64,000 nucleotides of DNA, taken from positions 744,001 to 808,000 of the forward strand of contig JARFIW010001458.1 of the NCBI GenBank assembly GCA_036346225.1. The letters are read 5' to 3'. Every line of letters begins with the position of its first letter. Position 1 is the first letter of the stretch. A program made the position numbers and the translations under genes. Shown in pieces: positions 1 through 11,961 of this stretch. The notes beneath the pieces are model-generated. The model had not been told where the DNA came from. It worked only from the letters and a program-made list of their open reading frames with translations, and made no database searches. The stretch is from Platerodrilus igneus. Lineage: Eukaryota; Arthropoda; Insecta; Coleoptera; Lycidae.

Positions 1-169
1 AGCTCTTTCTTGCTAGATGCTAATTCCGGTATATCATCTACAAATCTGCAAACTGCAGCATTCAAATACAATTAACACTTATCTGAAAAACAAAGATTGA
101 GAAAAATGTGGCGTGGTTATAAAATAACAAGACCTCTCCCCTCCCAGCACCAGCTAACTGTACACTTCT

Positions 170-780
170 GCAGGCGAATTTACCATAGTTCAAAGCAGTT
201 CTGAAAATCTTTTTCCGTTAGTTCCTTCATGAGGCGTCCCGCTTTTTCTTTCACAGCGTCTTCGGTCTGAAATCTTATATCTTTTAATGCAAGTTTGTCC
301 TTGGGGAACAGCTATGTCACATTATGCTACCGTATGCGAATAAGGTGGATGCTCTAACAATAAGATGTGGTACTTGGCTAGAAATGCCTTGACAGACAAT
401 TCAGTGTGTACGATTTTTACACACATTTCTTTTATATTAAAATTTTTATGTAGAATATGCCTCATGCATCGCTTTCTAATTCATGCAGTTTCAGCAATAG
501 CACGAATATTTAACTGGCGGTCAGATTGGATCAAATTATCGATTTTTTTCAATGGTTTTGCCCGTTTTTGATGTGGAAGAGCATCCCGCACGTACATCAT
601 CTTTCATGTCTTTTCGGCCACCTTGGAAATGCTTAAACCGCTCAAAAATTCGCGCAAGTGATAAGTGTTGATTGCTATCTATTTTTTTAATAAAATATGT
701 TTCAGTAACGGTTTCTTCAACTTTCATATACAATTTCTCGACAATATGTAGCTCTATTAAAACGTCTATTATCTTTCCGA
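170..780 (-). pseudogene. Decayed mariner-family transposase (SETMAR/FLJ37770-like)
   Basis: Read on the minus strand, the N-terminal part shows RIFERFKHFQGGRKDMKDD followed by a stretch ending STSKTGKTIEKN. This is the usual helix-turn-helix region of mariner transposases of the SETMAR type. After a frame change the next segment reads SDRQLNIRAIAETA, then a stop. Farther down, LLEHPPYSHTVA and MKELTEKDFQNCFELW match the part just before the third catalytic Asp and the C-terminus. The central catalytic part is missing, so the copy has an internal deletion as well as stops and frame changes. It cannot encode an active enzyme. No terminal inverted repeats were found. The family call is by motif recognition and I am fairly sure of it. 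Confidence 0.7.
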
Positions 781-1208
781 CAAAACAAAAAAAGAAATTC
801 CTTATATAAAAAAAAGCTACGGCCAGACCAAGATTTCTACAGACACAAAACCAGCGGTAATCGAAAGAGACGGATTTGCGCAACACAGCTGTCGGTTGCA
901 TGACTGGCGCATCCATAGCTCGTTTGTAGTAGCCTCAATCGTGTTATTTTATAGTGACACCTCCTATATGGATGGAATTTAAACACCATTAAAAAAGTTG
1001 AATATTTGTTCGCTTTGAATCAGATCTTGTTGTAAGGTGCCTCGTGTTTCATGACCCATAACCGAAGTTTCTACTGTTTTATTTCTTCATCAGCATCATA
1101 GTTACGTTTTCAGTCTTGAAACTGGTTGCATTCGTACCCCTTTGTTTCATATTTTGAGCGCTTTATTTCTTACCGATTTTAAATTACTTCGCTTTTTATT
1201 AGTTACAG

Positions 1209-1276
1209 ATACACACACACACACACACACGCGCGCACATAACACACACACACACGCCCGCACACACACACACACA
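1209..1276. repeat. (CA)n microsatellite, interrupted
   Basis: Runs of CA broken by GCGC, ATAA and GCCC interruptions. The open frame across it is a low-complexity artefact. Confidence 0.95.
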
Positions 1277-1299
1277 TATTTCCTAATATTTCATTCCTC

Positions 1300-2690
1300 T
1301 ACCCTGTATAAATATAAGCGTATTTCATTAGCACATGAAAAGAAGCTCTTATTAATTATGTAATTCAATCCCGTGTATTGCATTTATTGCAGAGTGTGAA
1401 ACAAATATAAACTTAGATTCCCAATTTTTAAATTTATTTCATTTCATCCTTGTGTATAAATAATCCTCTTGATAGATACTTTAAAACAAGTTTTCATTTT
1501 AAGATATAAATACAAAAGCCATTTATTTTCATTGCATAAAATAATATCAATTTAACGTATTCGCGTTAAAGCAAAGCATATTTTTGTGTGTAGACATTTC
1601 TGCAGACTGAAAATAAGTTGGATACACTTTTAAGAATACTAGATAAATTTTCCGTGTATAAATATTCGTTAGAACGCATTTCATATACCGTACAAACAAA
1701 CCTTATTGCATTTACAAAGCAAGATACGCACGTTAAAAAAGAGTAATAAAATATTTATGATAAATGAGTTTAATAGCTTTACGTACTAGGTCAAAAAGGA
1801 GATGGCGAACATTGACTTTGGTTATTAGAAAAGGATAGACGACGTTATGATAGGTATAAATTATAATAACAGGATAACTTTACACTTAGTTATCTCAATA
1901 AAAACGACATTTGCATAAATGTTACATCATTCAGGATGACTAATGCTGCAAAATAAATCTGGAATCGAATAGGAAATTGAGGTAGTTAGAGTTTTGGTAA
2001 ATAAACCGGAACTGAATTAGAATGGGTTATTCAGAGGTAATTCATTCATTTTACGACATCAAACATGAAAGTATTGAGTAAAGATTAATACATCGAACAT
2101 GTAAGTTTGAACAATTTATAATTCATTCTACGACATGCAATAAATATCATGGAATTTTAATGGGCGCAAGTTGACAATAACAACCGTAAATATAAAGTTT
2201 GGTTTTTTGTTTGTAACGTATAAAAATATTTAAATATTTGAAACATAAGCTGGAATAAGTTCTTAATCTCATAACAAGTTACTTATTAAGGGGATAATTT
2301 CCAGCAAAAATTCGAGGTCAGAGTTTGAAATCTCTTGACCTTTACTAAATTATCTGGGCAGCGTCGTTGGCGGATTACACTCACAAACGGCATAATAAAA
2401 GATAGGTAAATTATCCACAGCCAAATTAAAGTGAATTTTTGTAAATCATAGAGAAGAGGTTTAAGTTCTGTCATTGCTAACAAAGATTAAGTAAGGATTA
2501 TTTTAATAAATAAGTAATTGTAGGAATAATTTTCTGTATAAGCTTAAGCTGTAAAGCGTTTTATAAATGTAAGAAATTCTTTTGTATGAAAGAAAAATTT
2601 TGAATGCATATACGTTTTTTGAGATTTCTATGTTTCATTTCATTTTCTTAAATTCCACAGCATAATTTCTGTTGAGAAAAAATGCCATCT
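1300..2690 (+). repeat. Dispersed repeat, copy 1 (partner at 60510-62095)
   Basis: Many blocks match the segment near the other end of the window in the same order and orientation. Examples are TTTTGGTTTTTTGTTTGTAA, GATAATTTCCAGCAAA, AATAATTTTCTGTATAAGCT and the final AATTTCTGTTGAG. The block CATTTTACGACATC is also shared. The copies differ by many substitutions and small indels, so the duplication is old. No protein-coding signal was recognised. It could be an unclassified transposon or a segmental duplication; the ends are approximate. Confidence 0.75.
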
Positions 2691-2699
2691 TAGTCAACA

Positions 2700-4207
2700 G
2701 GGGCTCAATTCCAACTCACTGTAATTATTTATAAAAGAGTAATCTTTTACTAAGAACGCTTGATATGTAAACGTACACTTCATATTAGTTAAATGGATGG
2801 GCATTTTATATTTACGCTTCACTTATTTATCATCAGAAATTATTATTTAAACTGAAAATTGCATTAATGTTAAAAAGTCATGCAATTGTCACTTGTATTA
2901 TGAGGAGGCATATATTTTTAATATAAAAGTGCTACAAGCAAATAGTCACGGAGGCGACAGTTAATTCTTTGTAGAAAATCAACATTTGCAGTGCTAATGG
3001 TAACATCGAAATGATTTGTTATTTACATATGAAAAGATTTGGTGCAATTAAAAATGAGTAGAAAATTAAAAGAGGTGGAATTTACATATGAGAGCGACAT
3101 CGATCTAGCATTGATCAAAGCGCCCAAGGAAAGAAATCTTTTGTTATAAATGGAAAAGTTTATGCTAGTTCATGATGTGCACCCTCTTAGTAAGTTCTAT
3201 ACCTGGCTTAGAATGAAATTTCCTGGAACAAATTGTTTTAAAAACGAACTAAATATCATAAAAGTAGATATCATCTGAAAGAAATTGCTGCATTTTTTGA
3301 AAATCAGTGGAAATTCTAACATAATTGAGTGCTGCAAAATAAGTACAAAAACGAATATTTTAGTTAAAACGATTTCTTCGGGTGAGTTTGACTTCACCGA
3401 TTTTAAAATTGTAAGTAAATCTGCATAGTTAAATTATTTTGATAATGTGATTGTTTTAGTATTTCAATTGGGGCTTCAAATTTTACTGCAATTATTTCTT
3501 CATTTTTACTACAAATATTAGGTCATCTTTAAATTCAATCATAGCTTTACTGATTATTTCAAATATTACTGCTAATATCAGCTTTAACCTATTTGGCTTG
3601 GTTATGCAACAATTGAATTAGTTGCGTTTTAAGTAATATAATTAATTTTGTTCGAGGTCTGTGTTCAAAGCTTGGAAGCATTGGGAAGCTACTTATCTGG
3701 AATTAATTCATGGCTTCTGAATTTAAAGGTCAGACTAGTTACAAGAATTTGTGTTGTAAATTTTTGAAAAGTGCATTGTGTATTCAATGGGATTTGGTAG
3801 CTTAAAATCTAATTAATTTTGAAATTCATTTAGGAAATTATTTATAACAAAGGGCAAGTTACAAGTATCTTTGTAAAAAATATATTTTTAAAAAATTAAT
3901 CACGTTGATAAGAGTACCTTGACTCTGGGAGTCAAAGTACACTAAGTGAAAGTTGTTACTTAGGTTAACCTTTTTCTAATCTGTATGTGATTTGCATTGA
4001 ACTGATATTCAATTTTAAATATTACTATTAATTGGAAATATTTGTACTTTAAATATCTTTAGTAATGTTTAATATACCAATTTATTCGAGCAGAAGAGTT
4101 TATGTTTTGCCCACTAAACTAGTTGAGGAATTGTCTTTCTTATTTAAATAAGAGATTTTGCGATTGCTGTATAGGCAAGTTTTATTCTATATTACAGCAT
4201 ACATTTT
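2700..4207. other. AT-rich stretch, nothing recognised
   Basis: No gene, RNA or clear repeat seen. Short open frames here have no recognisable motifs. Confidence 0.5.
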
Positions 4208-4277
4208 GCGATAGCGTAATTGAAAAACGCATCGACCGCGAAAGCCGAAGATAAAAGTTCGAATTCTGTCTGGGACC
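4208..4277 (+). other. tRNA-like segment, possible SINE head
   Basis: TAGCGTAATTG fits the Pol III A box (TRGYNNANNNG). About 50 bases downstream AGTTCGAATTC is close to the B box. No good acceptor stem is visible, so it is more likely a decayed tRNA-derived SINE head than a tRNA gene. Confidence 0.4.
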
Positions 4278-4359
4278 GTACATTTTCTTTCAATTACCAG
4301 CTGGATTGGAAATGATCATGTAGATTTTGCATAAAAATTTAAATTATTATTTCGTTTTA

Positions 4360-4364
<5 letters not shown>

Positions 4365-4410
<46 letters not shown>
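4365..4410. repeat. (TA)n microsatellite
   Basis: Uninterrupted TA run directly before the left end of the foldback element. Confidence 0.97.
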
Positions 4411-4413
<3 letters not shown>

Positions 4414-6290
4414 GGTGAGTTTTTAGTGTGGCAACGGTTGATAACTCCGTTATTATAAAAGCTACGTAAACCAAATTTGGAGGCATATTGGGCATGCTAA
4501 AGTGCACATTTTAAAAATATTTGGAAGCATACAGGGTGTTTGATAATTCCAAGGCATATTAAACTTATATTTTTTTTAAATAGAGCACTCTATACATTAT
4601 TACATTTTTGAAAAGCCCATTAAAAAAGCTTTAATTTGATATAAAATTGTATCTGTCTATTCATTTTAGTTTTTGAGATATTCAACTGTTTTTAGAAAAA
4701 ATGACCCTGATTCGATACATTACCACTGCACTAATACACAACTTATGTTAATTTTCAAGATGCAGAAAATTTTACTATATACCATAGTATATTTGTAATT
4801 ATCACTCTTTTGAAATTTCTTCACAGTATACAGGGTGTGTCAGGTTTCGCAAAATGCAATTTTTAAAACTTTTTTTAAATGGTACCCTACCAATTTTATT
4901 GCTACAATGGATAGTTCATTAAGTGTCCTTTCTTTTTTGTTAAGCATTCTCTATACCTAAATCCATTACTTTCTGAAATATTTTTGATTTTCTTCAAACT
5001 TTAAAAATGTTTTTAATTTACATAACTAAAAATAACTTACTATTGGAGAATATTATAAAACAATTAATGCATTTTCATTAACAATTAACTACACTTATCC
5101 AATAACAATTTCACTAAAGATATAACAACCTACAATAATATGCTATCAACAGAATTTTGCCAGATCAACAATATGCATTTTATAAAAAATGTTCAAGCAG
5201 GAAAGTAGGCAGGCTTTGAAAAAAATAACAATTACAATTAAAATGTCATTTAGGTTTATTAATTGTAGTGTGTTGTTATTTAACAGGATATCTCTCTTGG
5301 TATATTCTTGATGCAAGTAGGCAATTTCTTAAACTTTCTCCCAATACCCAAATCATATCTATTTGTTCTTCCATGGTAAAATTCATTTTGAAAACTCCTT
5401 CGAAGATTACATTTAAAACAGAACTGATAATGTGTTAAATGACAACACACTACAATTAATAAACCTAAATGACATTTTAATTGTAATTGTTATTTTTCTC
5501 AAAGCCTGCCTGATTTCCTGCTTGGACATTTTCTGTAAAATGCATATTGTTGATCTGGCAGAATTCTGTTGATAGCGTATTATTGTAGGTTGTAATATCT
5601 TTAGTGAAATTGTTATTGGATAAGTGTAGTTAATTGTTAATCAAAATGCATCAATTGTTTTATAATATTCTCCAATAGTAAGTTATTTTTAATTATGTAA
5701 ATTAAAAACATTCTTAAAATTTGAAGAAAATCAAAAATATCTTAGAAAGTAATGGATTTAGGTATAGGAAATGCTTAACAAAAATGAACTATCCATTGTA
5801 GCAATAAAATTGGTAGGGTACCATTTAAAAAAAGTTTTAAAAATTGCATTTTGCGAAACCTGACACACCCTGTATACTGTGAAGAAATTTCAAAAGAGTG
5901 ATATTTACAAATATACTATGGTATATAGTAAAATTTTCTGCATCATGAAAATTAACATAAGTTGTGTATTAGTGCAGTGGCAATGTATCTAATCAGGGTC
6001 TTTTTTTCTAAAAACAGTTGAATATCTCAAAAACTAAAAGCAATAAGCAGATAAAATTTATATCAAATTAAAGTTCTTTTTATGGGCTTTCCAAAAATGT
6101 AATAATATATACGGCGTTCCATTTAAAAAATATAAGTTTAATATGCCTTGGAATTATAAAACACCCTGTATGCTTCCAAATATTTTTAAAATGTGCACTT
6201 TAGGCATGCCCAATATGCCTCCAAATTTGGTTTATGTAGCTTTTATAATAACGGAGTTATCGACCGTTGCCACACTAAAAACTCACTTTG
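4411..6290. mobile_element. Foldback element with ~860-bp inverted arms and nested termini
   Basis: The left arm (4411 to about 5277) and right arm (about 5443 to 6290) are inverted copies with few mismatches, separated by about 165 bases. Three termini of the form CAGGGTG lie at 4411, 4532 and 4831. Their partners end at 6290, 6168 and 5872. Each of the six is bordered by TA. CAGGGTG ends and TA target duplications are typical of Tc1/mariner-related MITEs in arthropods. No transposase is encoded. It sits inside a TA microsatellite. The nesting may reflect repeated insertion into the same element, or a TIR that grew by duplication. Confidence 0.85.
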
Positions 6291-6295
6291 TATAA

Positions 6296-6296
<1 letters not shown>

Positions 6297-6332
<36 letters not shown>
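6297..6332. repeat. (TA)n microsatellite
   Basis: TA run flanking the right end of the foldback element. Confidence 0.95.
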
Positions 6333-6335
<3 letters not shown>

Positions 6336-6520
6336 CTGTGGTATTCGCCCCACGATTGGGTGTACCATATTTATTGTTGTGATCTTCCCTATTTTAGGAT
6401 TATCGAGCCCCCTACAATGGGAGCAATATTTATTGCTTTGGTTTTCGCCCCTGGATTGGGCATGTCATATTTATTACTATGATATGCCCTATTTTATTGC
6501 TGTGCTATTCGCCTTATTGT
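6333..6520. repeat. Degenerate tandem repeat, ~65-97-bp units
   Basis: The block TATTGCT..GGT.TTCGCCCC followed by GGATTGGG and a TATTTATT motif occurs at about 6332 and 6429, and a partial third copy starts near 6494. Units differ in length through an internal insertion in the first. Confidence 0.6.
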
Positions 6521-6984
6521 ATGAAATATTGATTTTAAGGTTTTTACTCCGACTAGCTTACTGAATAAATCTTATTGAATCAAATATAGCAATTCTAGAA
6601 CACACAATATAATAATTGATAATATTTACAACACTCAAAAATTTTCCTTTTTGTACAAAATATCTACATGTACCAGATTTATGCTTTTCTGAAAGCCAGC
6701 AAAAATATCTTTTAATTATATTCAGGGACCTTCAAACGTTCCAAGATATCTTCCTCTGTCTTCATATTATTTTAGTGACCTTTTTGATAACTCTTACATA
6801 TATACAATGCATAGCAAATATTAAATTGAAACATTATTTCAATAATACAGTGTGTTAAAAATTGCGAACCTGAAATGGGTTCTGGAGTTACATCCTAGTC
6901 TATGATCTGCATCCCTTTACTGTGTCCGCTTTGTTTATTGGTGTGCTCGCCCTATATAAGAATCGCCTCCCATAAATCGCTTCC

Positions 6985-7210
6985 AATTAAAATCGTACCA
7001 AATTGCAGTACATCCAAAATTAAACTATGTCCCAAATCGGAATATGTCTAGATTAAAATATCACCCAAATTAGAATATGTCCATTCTTAAAATATCACCA
7101 AAATTGGAGGTCCCAAATTAAAGTATCATCAAAATTAGAATTCCCAAATTAAAGTATCACCAAATCAAAGTCCGCAGATTAAAGGTCCCAGACTAAAGTC
7201 CGTAAATTAA
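6985..7210. repeat. Degenerate short tandem repeats around CCCAAATTAAAGTATCACC
   Basis: Units of roughly 20-30 bases built from CCAAATT(A)AAGTATCA(C/T)CAAA recur about eight times, each slightly changed. No coding potential was recognised. Confidence 0.6.
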
Positions 7211-8529
7211 AGCCCTGTTTTGTAAATATTAGATATGAATTTAATTAAGTTGTTTAACTTACGTCTATCTATAGATCGGCTTATATTTCGTTGCACAAAT
7301 TCTCGCACTTTTAAATCTCACTAATTGCGTGAGTTTTCAACACCTTCGAACATAGTTGTTACTTAGTTAAATGTGGACTAAAATGTCGTTCAGTTTCTAT
7401 CGTATATATAAGCCCTTCCTCCAACTGTTTTCATTGGCGTGTTTACAATCTGGGCTTGTGCTTTTACTTTATCTAGCAGAACTTGAAATTTTTTAAAAAT
7501 TACCTAGTTTAAATCTTCGACCTATGCTCTGTTCATCACGTCCGCATTCAGCATATCGCAGAATTATTCGAGGATTTCCAACTTTTGGCTTTTCACTAAC
7601 TCACGTATTCGATGTTTGTTAATTTATCATATAAATGAACCGCTTGGTGTTTATTCTTTATACAAAATATTGGTTTTCTGAACAAATGTGTTCTACTCTA
7701 GTCACAACGATTTTCTAATAATGGATTATTTACGATGCGTTTGCGTTGATATTTTCGACGCAATTGTTAAATATTTGTAATGCCAATTTATCTGTTTCCC
7801 GGTAATTTATTTTTGATGCCATTTATTGAGTTTTAAAATCTTATCTTTACCTGTAAACTATACTTAGACATATTTATGTTCTCATGCATTGCAATGTCCT
7901 CTTAATTGACATTATGTGGAATGACCGATTTACTCTTATAATTTCTGGACTTATTTGACTTTCTTAAAGTTAAAGCTGCTTATGTTTATCCTACGACACC
8001 TATGACTTAATCTACCCTTAAACTACCCTATTATCATAGCATTATATATAAAGTTATCAATCTTGGATTTAGGTCACTGCTGAATAAAACTCTAAGATGG
8101 TTTAACCCATTTAATACATTTTACGCGTTACGGTCATTTAGAAAACGTTTTAATCATCTGCAATAAATACTCCCATTAGTTTTGATCACTTATCATCAAC
8201 ATTTTTTTAATTTACATACCTACAAATTGATAATAACAATTTTAAGTCAAGGTGTTTAAAATACTAAAGTACATAAATAGTTAAAACTTATCTACAAACA
8301 AAACAACACATTAAAAATTCTTTTCTTTTTTCTCCTATTAGGAGTTAGTTCACAGGCTATAGCAAATGTTCATTCTTTATATTTGCCAAAGGGACCATTA
8401 AGGAAATGTTATCTTTAACTTTTATAAATTCTAAAAGGTTATTTTCACTCTAGATGCAATATCATACTTATTTCCTACGAATTATATTAAAATAAATATT
8501 TGAAAAGTTTTCCTGGTCAACCTTTAAAT
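7211..8529. other. AT-rich stretch, nothing recognised
   Basis: No gene, RNA or clear repeat was recognised here. Confidence 0.5.
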
Positions 8530-9215
8530 TTATTGAATATTTATTTCTCTCGATATGAATTGTTTCCAATACCTGTCTTCTGTTTTTTTTTCTGTGCATA
8601 AAATATTCACGTTTTCAAAATCAAAATTGTGAGCATTATTAATGGCATGTGAGGCAGGTGCTGTACATTTTTTATACTGCTTAGTGTTCCCACTATAACA
8701 TCCTTGACAGTCTCTATACTTAATTTTATGAATCACATGGGTCTTGTTTTTATTTTCAATTTTGGGTTTTAATTTTGTAAAAAAGGTTTTGAAAACATTA
8801 TTAGGTTTGTGTACTACTTTTACTTTGTGTTTTTTAAGTATTTTTTATATTTTCAGATAACCCGGGAACGTACTTGATACTTATTGTTGTTGTATTTTGA
8901 TTTGTTCCGTTTATTTCTTTTGTTTTAGTAGGATTATTAAATATATTATGTACTTTTTTCTTTATTATGGGTTCATCGAATTTAGCAAGGTAATTATTAT
9001 TATTCAAAATTTTCTTTACTTCATTTATATTTTTTGGTCTGTATTTATTATGCGACAATTTAACCACTCTTTCAATTAAGTTATTTACCACGCTTTTCTT
9101 GTATTGGTTGGGAGCATTTGTGTTATAATTTAAGTATCTCCCACTCCGTGCTTTTTCGTTTTGCCAATTAGTGTGGTTTTTCCTGCTTTATCATAATTAA
9201 CCTCTTTCAAGAGAA
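8530..9215 (-). pseudogene. Penelope-like element fragment: RT C-terminus, linker and GIY-YIG remnant
   Basis: The minus strand reads, in order, ARSGRYLNYNTN (the K/R..SGRYLN motif after the RT core), NNLIERVVKLSHNKYRPKNI, ISIKYVPGLSENIK (the linker motif before the endonuclease), then HKIKYRDCQGCY and NNAHNFDFENVNIL from the GIY-YIG domain. The tyrosine-glycine core of the endonuclease is damaged and a piece between HKIKYRDC and the His-rich part is deleted. Frame changes separate the pieces. Compared with the open Penelope ORF at 11962-12813 this is an older, inactive copy, truncated on the 5' side. Confidence 0.8.
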
Positions 9216-10568
9216 ATATATGTTCATAGTCTCTATTTTAGAACACTTTGTAAATGGCTAAAAGATTGATCAAACTTCTTTTGTTGAACACCGGTAATAG
9301 TGAACATTTAACTGCGCAATTACTTATATACAATTTTAAAATAGGTTTTTGAATATTTAAATAAGAATAAACATGGTTAAGATGTATCAAAATTAATATT
9401 CGTGCTATGCTGATCAAGAAGTACCTTGTAACTATGTTTCAAATTTTACTTTTCTTGATGTTATAAATCCAGAGCTACAAAAATTTTCTATTATCTATCG
9501 CTCGGCATGCTAAACAATTATTTAGTAACCATATTGGCAATTAAATATTTGAAAACCATAAGGAAAGGAATAAACAAATATCCTCAAAACAAAACGAGGC
9601 TATTCCAAAGCAAGATTTGGTAATAAAATTTTTTAAGTTAATAAAACGGTCATCGACAATCAAGGATAAGCAAATTGATAAAATTCGCTTATAATATAGA
9701 ATCTGTGAATGTCTATAAATTATATAAAAATTGCTAAATTTTAATTTATCAATGTCTGTTTACGAATTATCTAAGTTATACAAGTTGTTACAATTTATCC
9801 AACGGTTATTTTCTTGGAATTTAGTTGTGTCAACTGAAGTAATGAAACTTGCAAGCTATAAATTTTACGATTTACAAACAGGAAACGTCCGAAATTATAA
9901 AGAACATGCTTTTAAGTTAGACAGGAAAGGTGTTGCGTCTTGTCAATTGCGATTTATATGTCTCTATTTAGTATATCGCTTCATATATCTAAAGGTCTTT
10001 ATTGATCAAGATTTAAACCTGTCCGTGTGGTCTCTACAAATTCATAATGACAAAGATCTAACCGACAGGAAAACCTTAAGGCTTTAGCAGGGTTATTATG
10101 TATATGTTTTAATGCAGAAGGACTATACAACTGAAATTAATTTGTGCATTAGGTACTGTATGATAAAATTTCGTATTACATGAAGGCATTCCGTACACAT
10201 TTGCCAATGGAATTTATTAGTATTGAAAAATTCGTCAAAGATTGTATTCGATTTAGATGTTATCGTAATTAGGCTTTCTGCTATAAAAGTAAAATATTTA
10301 CTCATTTCAGCTTTAATATTCATTGTATAAATAAATTTACATTGGTTTAATGCATGCGAAAACTGAATCCAAAATAAGATTTATCCTTACTGTCTTCGTA
10401 GTCTTCTGAAAATGAATTCCAGTAACAGGTGATTCCGACTTATAAGTAGGCACCTTGCTTTCACAATTTCCAAATTTGCTGCTGACATGCATTTAGGTAT
10501 TCTGTTGATAACTGAAAGTATAATGTTACTATAAACCCACAAAGAAAGCTAAAGATGACAAAATTGTA
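9216..10568. other. AT-rich stretch, nothing recognised
   Basis: Upstream continuation of the Penelope fragment may reach about 9300 but could not be read. Beyond that no gene or RNA was recognised. Confidence 0.45.
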
Positions 10569-10599
10569 TCTTCGTATGAGGCGCCGTTTGTGTCTATAA

Positions 10600-10712
10600 T
10601 AAAAACTGAAATATATATATTTTTTCTAATATATATGTAAAATATTTTGTAATATATATTTTTTTCAAATATATATATTTTTAAAATATATATATTTAAA
10701 AATATATATATA

Positions 10713-10765
<53 letters not shown>

Positions 10766-10912
10766 AAATATATATATATTTAATATATATATATATATAT
10801 ATATATGTTTAAAAATATATATATTCACAAAATATATATATATATTTAAAAATGTATATATTTAAATATATATATATATATATATATTTAAAATATATAT
10901 ATATATATATTT

Positions 10913-10945
<33 letters not shown>
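10600..10945. repeat. AT-rich block of (TA)n and TTTAAA(TA)n units
   Basis: TA runs separated by TTTAAA or TTAA spacers. The outer part forms the inner section of the compound element's left arm; a similar block lies at 11735-11905. Confidence 0.9.
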
Positions 10946-10947
<2 letters not shown>

Positions 10948-11012
10948 AATTAAGTAACAAGGAAATATATATATAATTTTGCATTGCACTACCGCCCGAT
11001 AGAGGCGCTGTT

Positions 11013-11105
11013 CTTATTCTGAACGCGTGCGTCTATTAGAGATCGCACGTTTTCAGAGTTAAGCACCCTCGCTCTGGTCAGTACTTGGGTGGGTGGACAC
11101 TGTTT
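11013..11105 (+). pseudogene. 5S-rRNA-like sequence, left palindrome arm
   Basis: The run TTCTGAACGCG, then GAGTTAAGCACCCTCG, CTGGTCAGTACTTGGGTGGG follows the order of the 5S rRNA gene from the early helix through the A-box/IE region to the C box. The 5' end and the final helix are not preserved. A run of eight T follows at 11103-11110, which would serve as a Pol III terminator. It is diverged from functional 5S, so it is a 5S-derived module rather than an rRNA gene. Confidence 0.65.
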
Positions 11106-11577
11106 TTTTTAGGAGCGTACATATACATATAGCAGTTGCAGGACCGTGTAGCACATCACGACATGCACATAAATAATTATTTAACAATCCTGTACACGAG
11201 TTCAATGCAAATTTCGGTGCTGCATGTGATTTTCGCTTGACATACATTTTATTTATTATACCTGTTGATGGTTGCAAGACGCCGACACAAAGGAGGGTTA
11301 CTTACAATCGCAGAAGAGTGCTTGCTATTATGTAATGATTATACGATTAATTGCTCGTATTTCAGTCTACTTTTCGGCTGTCGTTTATTAAATTTTTGAG
11401 TAATTTTAAGAAAACGCGGAGTTTGAATATTTGCTAGATGCATTCTCATAAGCACTTTACATACCGAACTTTGCATTGAACTCGTGTACAGGATTGTTAA
11501 ATAATTATTTATGTGCATGTCGAGATGTGCTACAAGGTCCTGCAACTGCTATATGTATATGTACGCTCCTAAAAAAA

Positions 11578-11670
11578 ACAGTGTCCACCCACCCAAGTAC
11601 TGACCAGAGCGAGGGTGCTTAACTCTGAAAACGTGCGATCTCTAATAGACGCACGCGTTCAGAATAAGAA
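11578..11670 (-). pseudogene. 5S-rRNA-like sequence, right palindrome arm
   Basis: Inverted copy of the 11013-11105 segment, nearly identical, so the palindrome contains two convergent 5S-like modules each ending in oligo-T toward the centre. Confidence 0.65.
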
Positions 11671-11843
11671 CAGCGCCTCTATCGGGCGGTAGTCCAATGC
11701 AAAATTATATATATGTTTCATTGTTACTTAATTCAATATATATATATATATTTTAAATATATATATTTTTTAAATATATATATTCTTTAAATATATATAT
11801 TTTTTAAATATATATATATATATTTTATAAATATATATATTTT

Positions 11844-11881
<38 letters not shown>

Positions 11882-11961
11882 AAATATTTTATTATTCTAT
11901 ATTTTATGGCTAAATATATATATAAGCGTCCGTGTGTGTGTGTGTGTAATAGGAAACTGGT

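Larger units (their letters stand above)
10948..11740. repeat. Palindrome with ~265-bp arms
   Basis: The left arm (about 10948-11212) and right arm (about 11465-11740) are inverted copies with only a few mismatches. Landmarks are TTGCATTGCACTACCGCCCG against CGGGCGGTAGTCCAATGCAA, and CTGTACACGAGTTCAATGCA against its inverse. The spacer of about 250 bases is unique here. It resembles a MITE with long terminal inverted repeats. Confidence 0.85.

Noticed and set aside
1142..1363. 73-codon frame with His-Thr repeats
   Set aside because: Product of the CA microsatellite.
6193..6564. 123-codon frame
   Set aside because: It crosses the foldback arm, a TA run and a tandem repeat; no domain recognised.
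11013..11670. Functional 5S rRNA genes
   Set aside because: The sequences diverge from 5S at many conserved positions and lack closing helices; they are part of a palindrome.
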